DNA from: Colletes latitarsis
Taxonomy: Eukaryota > Arthropoda > Insecta > Hymenoptera > Colletidae
Length of the DNA stretch: 64,000 bases
Direction of reading: 5' to 3'
NCBI RefSeq assembly: GCF_051014445.1
Contig: NW_027488379.1
Span: 2,480,001-2,544,000 of the forward strand
Made by a program: the position numbers and the translations under genes. Positions 47,101 to 60,132 of this stretch are shown here, in pieces. Within the stretch, counting starts at the first letter, position 1. Every line of letters begins with the position of its first letter. The notes under the pieces were generated by a model. The model was not told the DNA's origin, did no database searches, and saw only the letters and a program-made list of their open reading frames with translations.

Positions 47101-49468
47101 TATTTTAGAGGATAACGCAAGTTACGTCTGGGATAGGTCTGGGATTTGCCCTCATCAGGCTCATACTTTCGCGTTTTTCACATACTTGTTGAACATATCC
47201 TGGGTTTTTTCTGGTTTGGATCACGCAGTAATGTGGTACAACACTGAAACAGTCCAATAAACCTGGTTTCGGTCAATATTTTTGAGGATAACACATGTTA
47301 GGTCTAGGTTAGGTCTGGGATTTGCTCTCGTCAGGCCCGTACTTTCGCATATTTCTGATTCTTGTTGGCCAGATCCTGGGCTTCAACTGGTTTGGATCAC
47401 GTAGTAACGTGGTACCACACTGAAACAGTCGATTAAACCTGGTTTCGATCAATATTGTAGAGGATAACGCACGTTTTGTCTGGGATAGGTCTGGGATTTG
47501 CCCTCATCAGGCTCATACTTTCGCGTTTTTCACATACTTGTTGATCGGATCCTGGGTTTTTTCTGGTTTGGAACACGTAGTAATGTGGTGCCACACTGGA
47601 ACAGTCCATTAAACCTGGTTTCGATCAAGATTTTAAAAGATAACGCATGTTAGGTATAGGTTAGGCCTGGGATTTGCCCTAATCGGGGTCATACTTTCGC
47701 AGTCTGAACATACATGTTGAACGGATCCTGGGTCTTTTCTGGTCTGGATCACGTAGTAATGTGGTACCACTCTGAAACAGTCCATTAAACCTGGATTCGA
47801 TCAAGATTTTAGAGGATAACGCATGTTAGATCTAGGTTAGGCCTGGGTTTTGCCCTAATCAGGGTCATACTTTCGCAGTTTTAACATACATGTTGACTTG
47901 ATCGAGGGTTTTTCCTACATTGGATCACGTAGTAAAGTGGTACCAAACTGAAACAGTCAATTAAACCTGGTTTCGATCAATATTTTAGAGGATAACGCAT
48001 GTTAGGTCTGGGATAGGTCTGGGATTTGCCCCCATCAGGGTCATACATTCGCATTTTTCACATACTTGTTGAACAGATCCTGGGTTTTTTTCTGGTTCGG
48101 ATCACGTAGTAATGTGCTACCAGACTGAAACTGTCGATTAAACCTGGTTTCGATCAATATTTTTGAGGATAACGCATGTTAGGTCTAGGTTAGGCCTGGG
48201 ATTTTCACTCACTAGACTCATACTTTCGCATTCTTCACATACTTGTTGAACGGATCCTGGGTTTTTTCTGGTTGGGATCACGTAGTAATGTGGTACCACA
48301 CTGAAACATTCAAGTAAACCTGGTCTTGATAAATATTTTAGAGGATGACGCATGTTTGGTCTAGGTTAGGCCTGGGATTTGCCCTCATCAGGGTCATACA
48401 TTCGCGGTTTTAACATACATGTTGACCTGATCGAGGGTTTTTTCTGGTTTGCATCACGTTGTAAAGTGGTACCACACTGAAGCAGACCATTAAACCTGGT
48501 TTTGATTATTATTTTAGAGGATAACACATGTTAGGTCTAGGTTAGGCCTGGGAGTTGCCCTCATCAGTCTCATACTTTCGCGTTTTTCACATACTTGTTG
48601 ATCGGATCCTGGGTTTTTTCTGGTTTGGATCACGTAGTAATGTGGTACCATACTGAAACAGTCCATTAAACCTGGTTTCGATCAAGATTTTAAAGGATAA
48701 CGCGTGTTAGGTCTAGGTTAGGCCTGGGATTTGCCCTAATCGGGGTCATACTTTCGCAGTCTGAACATACATGTGGACCTGATCGAGGGTTTTGATCTAC
48801 TTTGGATCACGTAGTAAAGTGGTAGCACACTGAAACAGTCAATGAATCCTGGTCTTGATAAATATTTTAGAGGATAACGCATGTTAGGTCTGGGATACGT
48901 CTGGGATTTGCTCTCATCAGGCTGATACTTTCGCGTTTTTCACATACTTGTTGAACAGATCCTGGGTGTTTTCTGGTTTGGATCACGTAGTAATGTGGTA
49001 CGACACTGAATCAGTCCATTAATCCTAGTTTCGATCAATATTTTAGAGGATAACGCATGTTAGGTTTGGGTTATGCCTGGGATTTACCCTCATCAGGGTC
49101 ATACATTCGCGTTTTTCACATACTTGTTGAACGGATCCTGGGTCTTTTCTGGTTTGGATCACGTAGTAATGTGGTACCACTCTGAAGCAGTTGATTAAAC
49201 GTGGATTCGATCAAGATTTTAGAGGATAACGCATGTTAGGTCTGGGTTAGGTCTAGGATTTGCCCTCGTCAATCTCATACTTTCGCATATTTCTCATACT
49301 TCATGGCTAGAGCCTGGGCTTTTTCTGGTTTGGATCACGTAGTAATGTGGTACCACACTGAAACAGTCCATTAAACCTGGTTTCGATCAAGATTTTAGAG
49401 GATAACGCATGTCAGGTCTAGGTTAGGCCTGGGATTTGCCCTAATCAGGGTCATACCTTCGCAGTTTT

Positions 49469-49473
49469 AACAT
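49469..49473. repeat. 5-bp target duplication of LTR copy 2, left
   Basis: AACAT, repeated at 51396-51400. The empty satellite reads TTTTAACATACATGTTGACC. Confidence 0.8.
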
Positions 49474-49884
49474 TTTTTAAAGACCTTAACCGCCCTAAGG
49501 GGGGTTATTTTAGTCTGACGTGGTCCGGATTACGAGGGAAAGGACACTGGGAAAAAGTTTGAATAAATTGATGCACCTGATTTTTGCTGAATGAAATTAA
49601 CGTTTATTTTTAATCAAAAAAAGGAAAAAAGGAAAAAAACCGCCTAGACGTCGGTCCGACGTCTGGGGGGAAAAAAAACCTGGGCCGGCTGCTCCTGGCC
49701 AAGTTCGCGATATGTTGTTGTATAACAAGGAAAGACAAGGCTGGATTTAAATACCTATTAACGCTTGTCGCGTCGCCTGTCTCGCTCTATCTCGCACGCT
49801 CCTGTCTGTGCCGTTCGCACTCGAGAGCGGAGATTACAGACACGTCTCGACGAACTGAGATATGTATAAGTGGACTGTATATGT

Positions 49885-49911
49885 GAACGTTCTCACAAAT
49901 CGAGAACGTTC
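49885..49911. promoter_or_regulatory. Inverted GAACGTTC pair in LTR copy 2
   Basis: Arms 49885-49894 and 49902-49911, identical to those in copy 1. Confidence 0.45.
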
Positions 49912-50315
49912 GATCGCTGTGCGGAAGAAGAGATCTAATTTCTCAATTCTCCGCTTTTTAGCGATCGTTGAATGCCGCAGGAAAGGACAACAGGTGGAGG
50001 TCGTAAAGCTCCAAGTGCTGTCCAAACCGCAGTTTCTCACCGTTCCCTGCGTACAAGACGCGGTGTGGTGTAGCCCTTAACGGCGCACTTAGCGTCTTAC
50101 GTTTAAAGGAGCATACACCACGGTGCTCATTATGCGTTGCTCTACGCACAGGGTACGTACTCACTGGCGGTCAAGGAGCGTTGCTCGAGCAGGTTGAGCT
50201 AAGAAGTCCGGAATTTCTTAGCCCCGACCCGAGGAACGGTGAGCCCACGTAGGGTATCTGTCAGAGACCACCCTAGGTGTGATATACAAAACCGTGCGGA
50301 CAATTCAACTTGTCG

Positions 50316-50818
50316 CACGACCGCGTCAAATGCAGCAGTCCGTACGACAAATTCTTACACGACCGCGAAACTCAAACGTCACGTGAAGATTAATCAGCCT
50401 CACACGAACGCGTCAAATGCAGCAGTCCGTGGAGAAATCAGTATTGAGTTGGCCGTAGCCACTGGCCGAAACCGGACTTCCGACGACCGCTGGTTGCAGC
50501 GAGACGTTGGAAAGTCAGCCTCACGACCGCGTCAAATGCAGCAGTCCGTGATAATGCCAGCCTCGCACGACCGCGTCAAATGCAGCAGTCCGTGGAGTCG
50601 TCAGTACTGATCGGGCCGTAGCCCTTGCTGAGACTGGAGTTTCGACACACGGGAAACGATTCTTATCTCGATTCCCCTTTCATGACCGCGTAGCACAAAC
50701 GTCACATGAAAGTTGGACGAAAACCCACAGTTTTTTAAATTTTATTAATAATCTCGCCAAGCGAGAACCGAAGTTTATCAATTCCCTCACACGACCACGA
50801 AACTCGAGCGTCACGTGC
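50316..50818. repeat. 29-bp modular repeats inside LTR copy 2
   Basis: The same seven units as copy 1, the first at 50316-50344 and the last at 50790-50818. Here the first unit reads CACGACCGCG, whereas copy 1 has CAGGACCGCG, and the third reads CACGAACGCG, so units mutate independently. Confidence 0.8.
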
Positions 50819-53275
50819 TATTCGGCGAGATTGTACAGTCAATAATCGGGGCTGATAAAATGCCTCACCGATTTAGTTAATTTTGAGCAACAATTTAAAA
50901 GTCTCAACGAAAGGTTCGAGTGTTCTCAGAACCTATATTCGGAGATTTGGTTTCGTCGCGGAGCGGAGTCGTTTGTCGATCTGCTCGCTGCGAGGACTCG
51001 CTATCGAGTCTCGAAGCTAAGAAGCGAACAGACATCCGCAATCGCGGCCACGAGAGGGGTAATCACCACCTCGCGGCGCTATCCCTGCACTTCAATGTCT
51101 ATCTCTTCTTAATTTCAATATTCCTCTACCCTCTCTGTTTATGGATCTTCGACGATCGATCCCAAGTAAATATATTGGGTCGATCGCGTGACTGAGAGCA
51201 ACCAACACTCGCGTATGGTTTTTCTAACCTATATCGTTCCGTGTACCGAACTACGCATCAGAGAGTCTCTGGAATGTCGCGTACACGAAAAACAATACCG
51301 TACGAGGAATTTATGGTTCTCAGTTATAATTCACGTTAACTTGAATATTTCTCTAAACGGTTCTCAAATCCGTCAATTAACGCGATATTTAAACAAACAT
51401 ACATGTTGACCTGATCGAGGGTTTTTTCTACTTTGGATCACGTAGTAAAGTGGTACCAAACTGAAACAGTCAATTAAACCTGGTTTCGATCAATATTTTA
51501 GAGGATAACGCAAGTTAGGTCTGGGATAGGTCTGGGATTTGCTCTCATCAGGCTTGTACTTTCGCACATTTCTCATACTTGATGGGCAAATTCTGGGCTT
51601 TTTCTGGTTTGACTAACGTAGTAATGTGGTATCACACTGAAACTGTCAATGAAACCTGGTTTCGATCATTATTTTAGAGGATAACGCAAGTTATGTCTGG
51701 GATAGATCTGAGATTTGCCCTCATCAGGCTCATACTTTCGCGTTTTTCACATACTTATTGAACAGATCCTGGGTTTTTGCTGGTTTGGATCACGTAGTAA
51801 TGTGGTACCACACTGAAACAGTCCACTAAACCTGGTTTCGATCAATGTTTTAGAGGATAACGCATGTTATGTCTAGGTTAGGTCTAGGATTTGCCCTCGT
51901 CAGGCTCATACTTTCACAAATTTCTCATACTTCATGGCTATATCCTGGGCTTTTTCTGGATTGGATCACGTAGTAATGTGATGCCACACTGATACAGTCA
52001 ATTAATCCTGGTCTTGATAAATATTTTAGAGGATAACGCATGTTAGGTCTGGGTTAGGTCTAGGATTTGCACTCATCAGGCTCATTCTTTCGCATATTTC
52101 TCATACTTGATGGTTAGATCCTGGGCTTTTTCTGGATTGGATCACGTAGTAATGTGGTATCACACTGAAACTGTCAATGAAACCTGGTTTCGATCATTAT
52201 TTTAGAGGATAACGCAAGTTATGTCTGGGATAGGTCTGAGATTTGCCCTCATCAGGCTCATACTTTCGCGTTTTTCACATACTTGTTGAACAGATCCTGG
52301 GTTTTTGCTGGTTTGGATCACGTAGTAATGTGGTACCACACTGAAACAGTCCACTAAACCTGGTTTCGATCAATGTTTTAGAGGATAACGCATGTTATGT
52401 CTAGGTTAGGTCTAGGAATTGCCCTCGTCAGGCTCATACTTTCGCAAATTTCTCATACTTCATGGCTATATCCTGGGCTTTTTCTGGATTGGATCACGTA
52501 GTAATGTGGTATCACACTGAAACAGTCAATTAAACCTGGTTTCGATCATTATTTTAGAGGATAACGCAAGTTATGTCTGGGATAGGTCTGAAATTTGCCC
52601 TCATCAGGCTCATACTTTCGCGTTTTTCACATACTTGTTGAACAGATCCTGGGTTTTTTCTGGTTTGGATCACGTAATAATGTGGTACCACACTGAAACA
52701 GTCCACTAAACCTGGTTTCGATCAATGTTTTAGAGGATAACGCATGTTAGGTATAGGTTAGGCCTTGGATTTGCCCTCATCAGACTCATGCTTTCGCTTT
52801 CTTCACACACTTGTTGAACAGATCACGGATTTTTTCTGGTGTGGATCACGTGGTAATGTGTTACCACACTGTAACAGACCATTAAACATGGTTTCGATCA
52901 ATATTTTAGATGTTAACACACGTTAGGTCTAGGTTAGGTCTGGGATTTGCTCTCATCAGGCTCATACTTTCGCATATTTCTCATACTTGATGTCCAGATT
53001 CTGGGCTTTTTTTGGTTTGCATCACGTAGTAATGTGGTGCCACACTGAAACAGTCCACTAAACCTGGTTTCGATCAATGTTTTAGAGGATAACGCATGTT
53101 AGGTCTAGGTTAGGCCTTGGATTTGCCCTCATCAGACTCATGCTTTCGCTTTCTTCACACACTTGTTGAACAGATCACGGATTTTTTCTGGTGTGGATCA
53201 CGTAGTAATGTGGTACCACACTGAAACAGTCCATTAAACCTGGTTTCGATCAATATTTTAGAGGATAACGCATGT

Positions 53276-56095
53276 TAGTTCTAGGTTAGGTCTGGGGTTT
53301 GCTCTCATCAGGCTCATACTTTCGCATATTTCTCGTACTTTTTGGCCAGATCCTTTGCTTTTTCTGGTTTGGATCACGTAGTAATGAGGTACCACACTGA
53401 AACAGTCAATTAAACCAGGTTTCGATCAATATTTTAGAGGATAACGCATGTTAGGTCTGGGTTAGGTCTGGGATTTGCCCTCATCAGTCTCATACTTCCT
53501 CATTCTTCACATACTTCTTGAACAGATCCTGGGTTTTCACTGCTTTGGATCACGTAGTAATGTGGGACCACACTGAAACAACCGATTAAACCAGGTCTCG
53601 ATCAATATTTTAGAGGATAACGCATGTTAGGTCTAGGTTAGGCCTTGGATTTGCCCTCTCTAGTCTCAAACTTTCGCATTCTTCTCATACTTGTTGGCCA
53701 GATCCTGGGATTTTTCTGGTTTGGATCACGTGGTAATATGTTACCATACTGAAACAGACCATTAAACCTGGTTTCGAACAATATTTTTGTGGATAGCGCT
53801 TGCTAGGTTTAGGCTAGGTCTAGGATTTGCACTCATCAGGCTCCTACTTACGCATATTTCTCATACTTGTTGAGCAGATCCTGGGATTTTTCTGGTTTGG
53901 ATCACGTAGTAATGTGGTACCACACTGAAACAGTCAATTAAGCCTGGTTTCGATCAATATTTTAGAGGATAACACATGTTAGGTCTAGGTTAGGCCTTGG
54001 ATTTGCGCTCATCAGGCTCATACTTTCGCATATTTCTCATACTCGTTGAGAAGATACTGGGATTTTTCTGGTTTGGATCACGTAGTAATGTGGTACCACA
54101 CTGAAACAGTCAATTAAACCTGGTTTCGATCAATATTTTAGAGGATAACTCGTGTTTGGTCTAGGCCAGGCCTGGGATATGCCCTCATCAGACTCATACT
54201 TTCGCATTCTTCACATACTTGTTGAACAGATCCCGGGTTTTTTCTGGTTCGGAACACGTAGTAATGTGGTACCACACTGAAACAGTCCATTAAACCTAGT
54301 TTCGATCAATATTTTAGAGGATAAGTCATGTTAGGTCTAGGCCAGGCCTGGGATATGCCCTCATCAGGCTCATACTTCCTCATTCTTCACATACTTCTTG
54401 AACAGATCCTGGGTTTTCACTGCTTTGGATCACGTAGTAATGTGGTACCACACTGATACAGTCAATTAAACCTGGTTTCGATCAATATTTAGAGGATAAC
54501 ACATGTTAGGTCTAGGTTAGGCCTGGGATATGCCCTCATCAGACTCATACTTTCGCATTCTTCACATACTTGTTGAACAGATCCCGGGTTTTTTCTGGTT
54601 CGGATCACGTAGTAATGTGGTACCACACTGAAACAGTCCATTAAACCTAGTTTCGATCAATATTTTGGAGGATAACTCATGTTAGGTCTAGGCCAAGCCT
54701 GGGATATGCCCTCATCAGGCTCATACTTTCGCATATTTCTCGTTCTTGTTGGCCAGATTCTGGGTTTTTTTTGGTTTGGATCACGCAGTAATGTGGTACC
54801 ACACTGATACAGTCAATTAAACCTGGTTTCGATCAATATTTTAGAGGATAACACATGTTAGGTCTGGGTCAGGTCTGTGATTTACCCCCATGAGGCTAAT
54901 ACTTTCGCATATTTCACATGCTTGTTGGCCAGATCCTGGGCTTCTTCTGGTTTGGATCACGTAGTAATGTGGGACCACATTGAAACAGTCGATTAAACCT
55001 GGTTTCGATGAATATTTTAGAGGATAACGCATGTTTGGTCTGGGTTAGGTCTGGGATTTTCCCTCATCAGTCTCATACTTCCTCATTCTTCACATACTTC
55101 TTGAACAGATCCTGGGTTTTCACTGCTTTGGATCACGTAGTAATGTGGTACCACACTGAAACAGTCCATTAAACCTGGTTTCGATCAATATTTTAGAGGA
55201 TAACGCATGTTAGTTCTAGGTTAGGTCTGGGGTTTGCTCTCATCAGGCTCATACTTTCGCATATTTCTCGTACTTTTTGGCCAGATCCTTTGCTTTTTCT
55301 GGTTTGGATCACGTAGTAATGAGGTACCACACTGAAACAGTCAATTAAACCAGGTTTCGATCAATATTTTAGAGGATAACGCATGTTAGGTCTGGGTTAG
55401 GTCTGGGATTTGCCCTCATCAGTCTCATACTTCCTCATACTTCACATACTTCTTGAACAGATCCTGGGTTTTCACTGCTTTGGATCACGTAGTAATGTGG
55501 GACCACACTGAAACAACCGATTAAACCAGGTCTCGATCAATATTTTAGAGGATAACGCATGTTAGGTCTAGGTTAGGCCTTGGATTTGCCCTCTCCAGTC
55601 TCAAACTTTCGCATTCTTCTCATACTTGTTGGCCAGATCCTGGGATTTTTCTGGTTTGGATCACGTGGTAATATGTTACCATACTGAAACAGACCATTAA
55701 ACCTGGTTTCGAACAATATTTTTGTGGATAGCGCTTGCTAGGTTTAGGCTAGGTCTGGGATTTGCACTCATCAGGCTCCTACTTTCGCATATTTCTCATA
55801 CTTGTTGAGCAGATCCTTGGATTTTTCTGGTTTGGATCACGTAGTAATGTGGTACCACACTGAAACAGTCAATTAAGCCTGGTTTCGATCAATATTTTAG
55901 AGGATAACACATGTTAGGTCTAGGTTAGGCCTTGGATTTGCGCTCATCAGGCTCATACTTTCGCATATTTCTCATACTTGTTGAGAAGATACTGGGATTT
56001 TTCTGGTTTGGATCACGTAGAAATGTGGTACCACACTGAAACAGTTAATTAAACTTGTTTTCGATCAATATTTTAGAGGATAACGCATGTTAGGT
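53276..56095. repeat. 11-monomer higher-order repeat, inner right arm
   Basis: Sequence from 53,276 (TAGTTCTAGGTTAGGTCTGG) to about 54,160 recurs from 55,211 to about 56,095, an offset of 1,935 bp, with the private CTTTTTGGCCAGATCCTTTG and ATGTTACCATACTG variants in the same order. Confidence 0.8.
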
Positions 56096-59000
56096 CTAGG
56101 TTAGGTCTGCGATTTGCTCTCATCAGGCTCATACTTTCGCATATTTCTCATACTTGTTGAGCAGATCCTGGGATTTTTCTGGTTTGGTTCACGTAGTAAT
56201 GTGGTACCACACAGAGACAGTCAATTAAACCAGGTTTCGATCAATATTTTAGAGGATAACGCATGTTAGGTCTAGGTTAGGCCTTGGATTTGCCCTCGTC
56301 AGGCTCATACTTTCGCATATTTCTCATACTTCATGGCTATACCCTGGGCTTTTTCTGGATTGGATCACGTAGTAATGTGGTATCACACTGAAATAGTCAA
56401 TTAAACCTGGTTTCGATCAATATTTTAGAGGATAACACATGCCAGGTCTGGGTCAGGTCTGTGATTTGCCTCCATGGGGCTAATACTTTCGCATATTTCT
56501 CATACTTGTTGGCAAGATCCTGGGCTTCTTCTGATTTGGAGCAGGTAGTAATGTGGGACCACACTAAAACAGTCGATTAAACCCGGTCTCGATCAATATT
56601 TTAGAGGATAACGCATGTTAGGTCTGGGTTAGGTCTGGGATTTGCTCTCATCAGTCTCATACTTCCTCATTCTTCACATACTTCTTGTACAGATCCTGGG
56701 TTTTCACTGCTTTGGATCACGTAGTAATGTGGTACCACACTGAAACAGTCCATTAAACCTGGTTTCGATCAATATTTTAGAGGATAACGCATGTTAGGTC
56801 TAGGTTAGGCCTTGAATATGCCCTCTTCAGTCTCAAGCTTTCGCATTCTTCTCATACTTGTTGGCCAGATCCTGGGTTTTTTCTGGTTTGGATCACGTGG
56901 TAATATGTTACCATACTGTAACAGACCATTAAACCTGGTTTCGAACAATATTTTTGTGGATAACGCTTGCTAGGTTTGGGCTAGGTCTGCGATTTGCACT
57001 CATCAGGCTCATACCTTCGCATATTTCTCATACTTGTTGAGCAGATCCTGGGATTTTTCTGGTTTGGATCACGTAGTAATGTGGTACCGCACTGAAACAG
57101 TCAATTAAACCTGGTTTCGATCAGTATTTTAGAGGATAACACATGTTAGGTCTAGGTTAGGCCTTGGATTTGCGGTCACCAGGCTCATACTTTCGCATAT
57201 TTCTCATACTTGTTGAGCAGATCCTGGGATTTTTCTGGTTTGGATCACGTAGTAATATGGTACCACACTGAAACAGTCAATTAAACCTGGTTTCGATCAA
57301 TATTTTAGAGGATAACTCATGTTAGGTCTAGGCCAGGCCTGGGATATGCCCTCATCGGACTCATACTTTCGCATTCTTCACATACTTGTTGAACAGATCC
57401 CGGGTTTTTTCTGGTTCGGATCACGTAGTAATGTGGTACCACACTGAAACAGTCCATTAAACCTAGTTTCGATCAATATTTTAGAGGATAACTCATGTTA
57501 GGTCTAGGCCAGGCCTGGGATATGCCCTCATCAGGCTCATACTTTCGCATATTTCTCGTTCTTGTTGGCCAGATCCCGGGTTTTTTCTGGTTTGGATCAC
57601 GTAGTAATGTGGAGCCACACTGAGACAGTCCATTAAACCTTGTTTCGATCAATATTTTAGAGGATAACACATGTCAGGTCTGGGTCAGGTCTGTGATTTG
57701 CCTCCATGGGGCTAATACTTTCGCACATTTCTCATACTTGATGGCCAGATTCTGGGCTTTTTTTGGTTTGGATCAGGTAGTAATGTGGGACCACACTAAA
57801 ACAGTCGATTAAACCTGGTCTCGATCAATATTTTAGAGGATAACGCATGTTAGGTCTAGGTTAGGCCTTGGATTTGCCCTCTCCAGTCTCAAACTTTCGC
57901 ATTCCTCTCATACTTGTTGGCCAGATCCTGGGTTTTCACTGCTTTGGATCACGTAGTAATGTGGTACCACACTGAAACAGTCCATTAAACCTGGTTTCGA
58001 TCAATATTTTAGAGGATAACGCATGTTAGGTCTAGGTTAGGTCCGGGGTTTGCTCTCATCAGGCTCATACTTTCGCATTCTTCACATACCTGTTGAACAG
58101 ATCCTGGGCTTTTTCTGGTTTGCATCACGTAGTAATGTGGTACCACATTGAAACAGTTCATTAAACTTGGTTTCGATCAATATTTTAGAGGATAACGCAT
58201 GTTAGGTCTAGGTTAGGTCTGGGGTTTGCTCTCATCAGGTTTATACTTTCGTATATTTCTCATACTTGATGGCCAGATTCTGGGCTTTTTCTGGTTTGGA
58301 TCACGTAGTAATGTGGTACCACACTGAAACAGTCAATTAAACCTGGTTTCGATCAATATTTTAGAGGATAACGAATGTTACGTCTTGGTTAGGCCTTGGA
58401 TTTGCCCTCATCAGGCTCACGCTTTCGCATTCTTCACATACCTGTTGAACAGATCCTGGGCTTTTTCTGGTTTGCATCACGTAGTAATGTGGTACCACAT
58501 TGAAACAGTCGTTTAAACCTGGTCTCGATCAATATTTTAGAGGATAACGCATGTTAGGTCTAGGTTAGGACTGGGAATTGCCCTCATCAGGGTCATACTT
58601 TCGTATATTTCTCATACTTGATGGCCAGATTCTGGGCTTTTTCTGGTTTGGATCACGTAGTAATGTGGTACCACACTGAAAGTGTCGATTCAACCCGGTT
58701 TCGATCAATATTTTAGAGGATAACGGATGTTATGTCTAGGTTAGGTCTGCGATTTGCTCTCATCAGGCTCATACTTTCGCATATTTCTCATACTTGTTGA
58801 GCAGATCCTGGGATTTTTCAGGTTTGGTTCACGTAGTAATGTGGTACCACACAGAGACAGTCAATTAAACCAGGTTTCGATCAATATTTTTGATGATAAC
58901 GCATGATAGGTCTAGATTAGGTCTAGGATATGCCCTCATCAGTCTCATACTTCCTCATTCTTCACATACTTCTTGAACAGATCCTGGGGTTTTTCTGGTT

Positions 59001-60132
59001 TGGATCACATAGTAGTGTGGTACCACACTGAAAGACTCGATTAAACATGGTTTTGATCAATATTATAGAGGATATCACATGTTAGGGCTGGGTCAGGTCT
59101 GTGATTTGCCACCATGAGGCTAATACTTTCGCACATTTCTCATACTTGTTGGCCAGATCCTGGGCTTCTCCTGGTTTGGATCAGGTAGTAATGTGGGACC
59201 ACACTGAAACAGCCGATTAAACCAGGTCTCGATCAATATTTTAGAGGATAACGCATGTTAGGTCTAGGTTAGGCCTTGGATTTGCCCTCTTCAGTCTCAA
59301 ACTTTCGCATTCTTCTCATACTTCTTGGCCAGATCCTGGGATTTTTCTGGTTTGGATCACGTAGTAATGTGGTACCACACTGAAACAGTCCATTAAACCT
59401 AGTTTCGATCAATATTTTAGAGGATAACTCATGTTAGGTCTAGGCCAGGCCTGGGATATGCCCTCATCAGGCTCATACTTTCGCATATCTCTCGTTCTTG
59501 TTGGCCAGATCCCGGGTTTTTTCTGGTTTGGATCACGTAGTAATGTGGTACCACACTGAAACAGTCCATTAAACCTAGTTTCGATTAATATTTTAGAGGA
59601 TAACTCATGTTAGGTCTAGGCCAGGCCTGGGATATGCCCTCATCAGACTCATACTTTCGCATTCTTCACATACTTGTTGAACAGATCCCGGGTTTTTTCT
59701 GGTTCGGATCACGCAGTAATGTGGTACCACACTGAAACAGTCCATTAAACCTAGTTTCGATCAATATTTTAGAGGATAACTCATGTTAGGTCTAGGCCAG
59801 GCCTGGGATATGCCCTCATCAGCCTCATACTATCGCATATTTCTCATACTTGATGGCCAGATTCTGGGCTTTTTTTGGTTTGGATCACGTAGTAATGTGG
59901 TGCCACACTGAGACAGTCCATTAAACCTTGTTTCGATCAATATTTTAGAGGATAACTCATGTTAGGTCTAGGCCAGGCCTGGGATATACACTCATCAGGC
60001 TCATACTTTCGCATATTTCTCGTTCTTGTTGGCCAGATTCTGAGGTTTTTTTGGTTTGGATCACGCAGTAATGTGGTACCACACTGATACAGTCAATTAA
60101 ACCTGGTTTCGATCAATATTTTAGAGGATAAC

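Larger units (their letters stand above)
38920..49473. repeat. 176-bp satellite array, middle arm
   Basis: About 60 monomers between the two LTRs, with no gene seen. 39,553-39,640 (TTTGCAGTCATCAAGCTCGTACTTCC) is the closest uninterrupted relative of the monomer that received LTR copy 1. 40,359-41,870 and 42,111-44,136 are duplicates of sequence in the left arm. From 44.2 to 49.4 kb monomers are heterogeneous, with many type III versions and a CCACTGGTTTGG variant. Confidence 0.95.
49474..51395. mobile_element. Solo LTR-like element, copy 2 (1,922 bp)
   Basis: Same element and same orientation as 36996-38919, differing by scattered substitutions and small indels; a G tract of 6 at 49499-49504 replaces one of 13. 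The first bases are TTTTTAAAG, so the terminal TG has become TT; the end is ATTTAAACA. The flanking duplication is AACAT, different from copy 1, and it lies in a type III rather than type II monomer, so this is an independent insertion. The 19-bp palindrome (49646-49664), GAACGTTC pair (49885-49911) and seven 29-bp units (50316-50818) are kept. No coding potential is seen. Confidence 0.8.

Noticed and set aside
36996..51395. The two 1.9-kb elements as ends (paired LTRs) of one retrotransposon
   Set aside because: The sequence between them is only satellite and each has its own 5-bp duplication.
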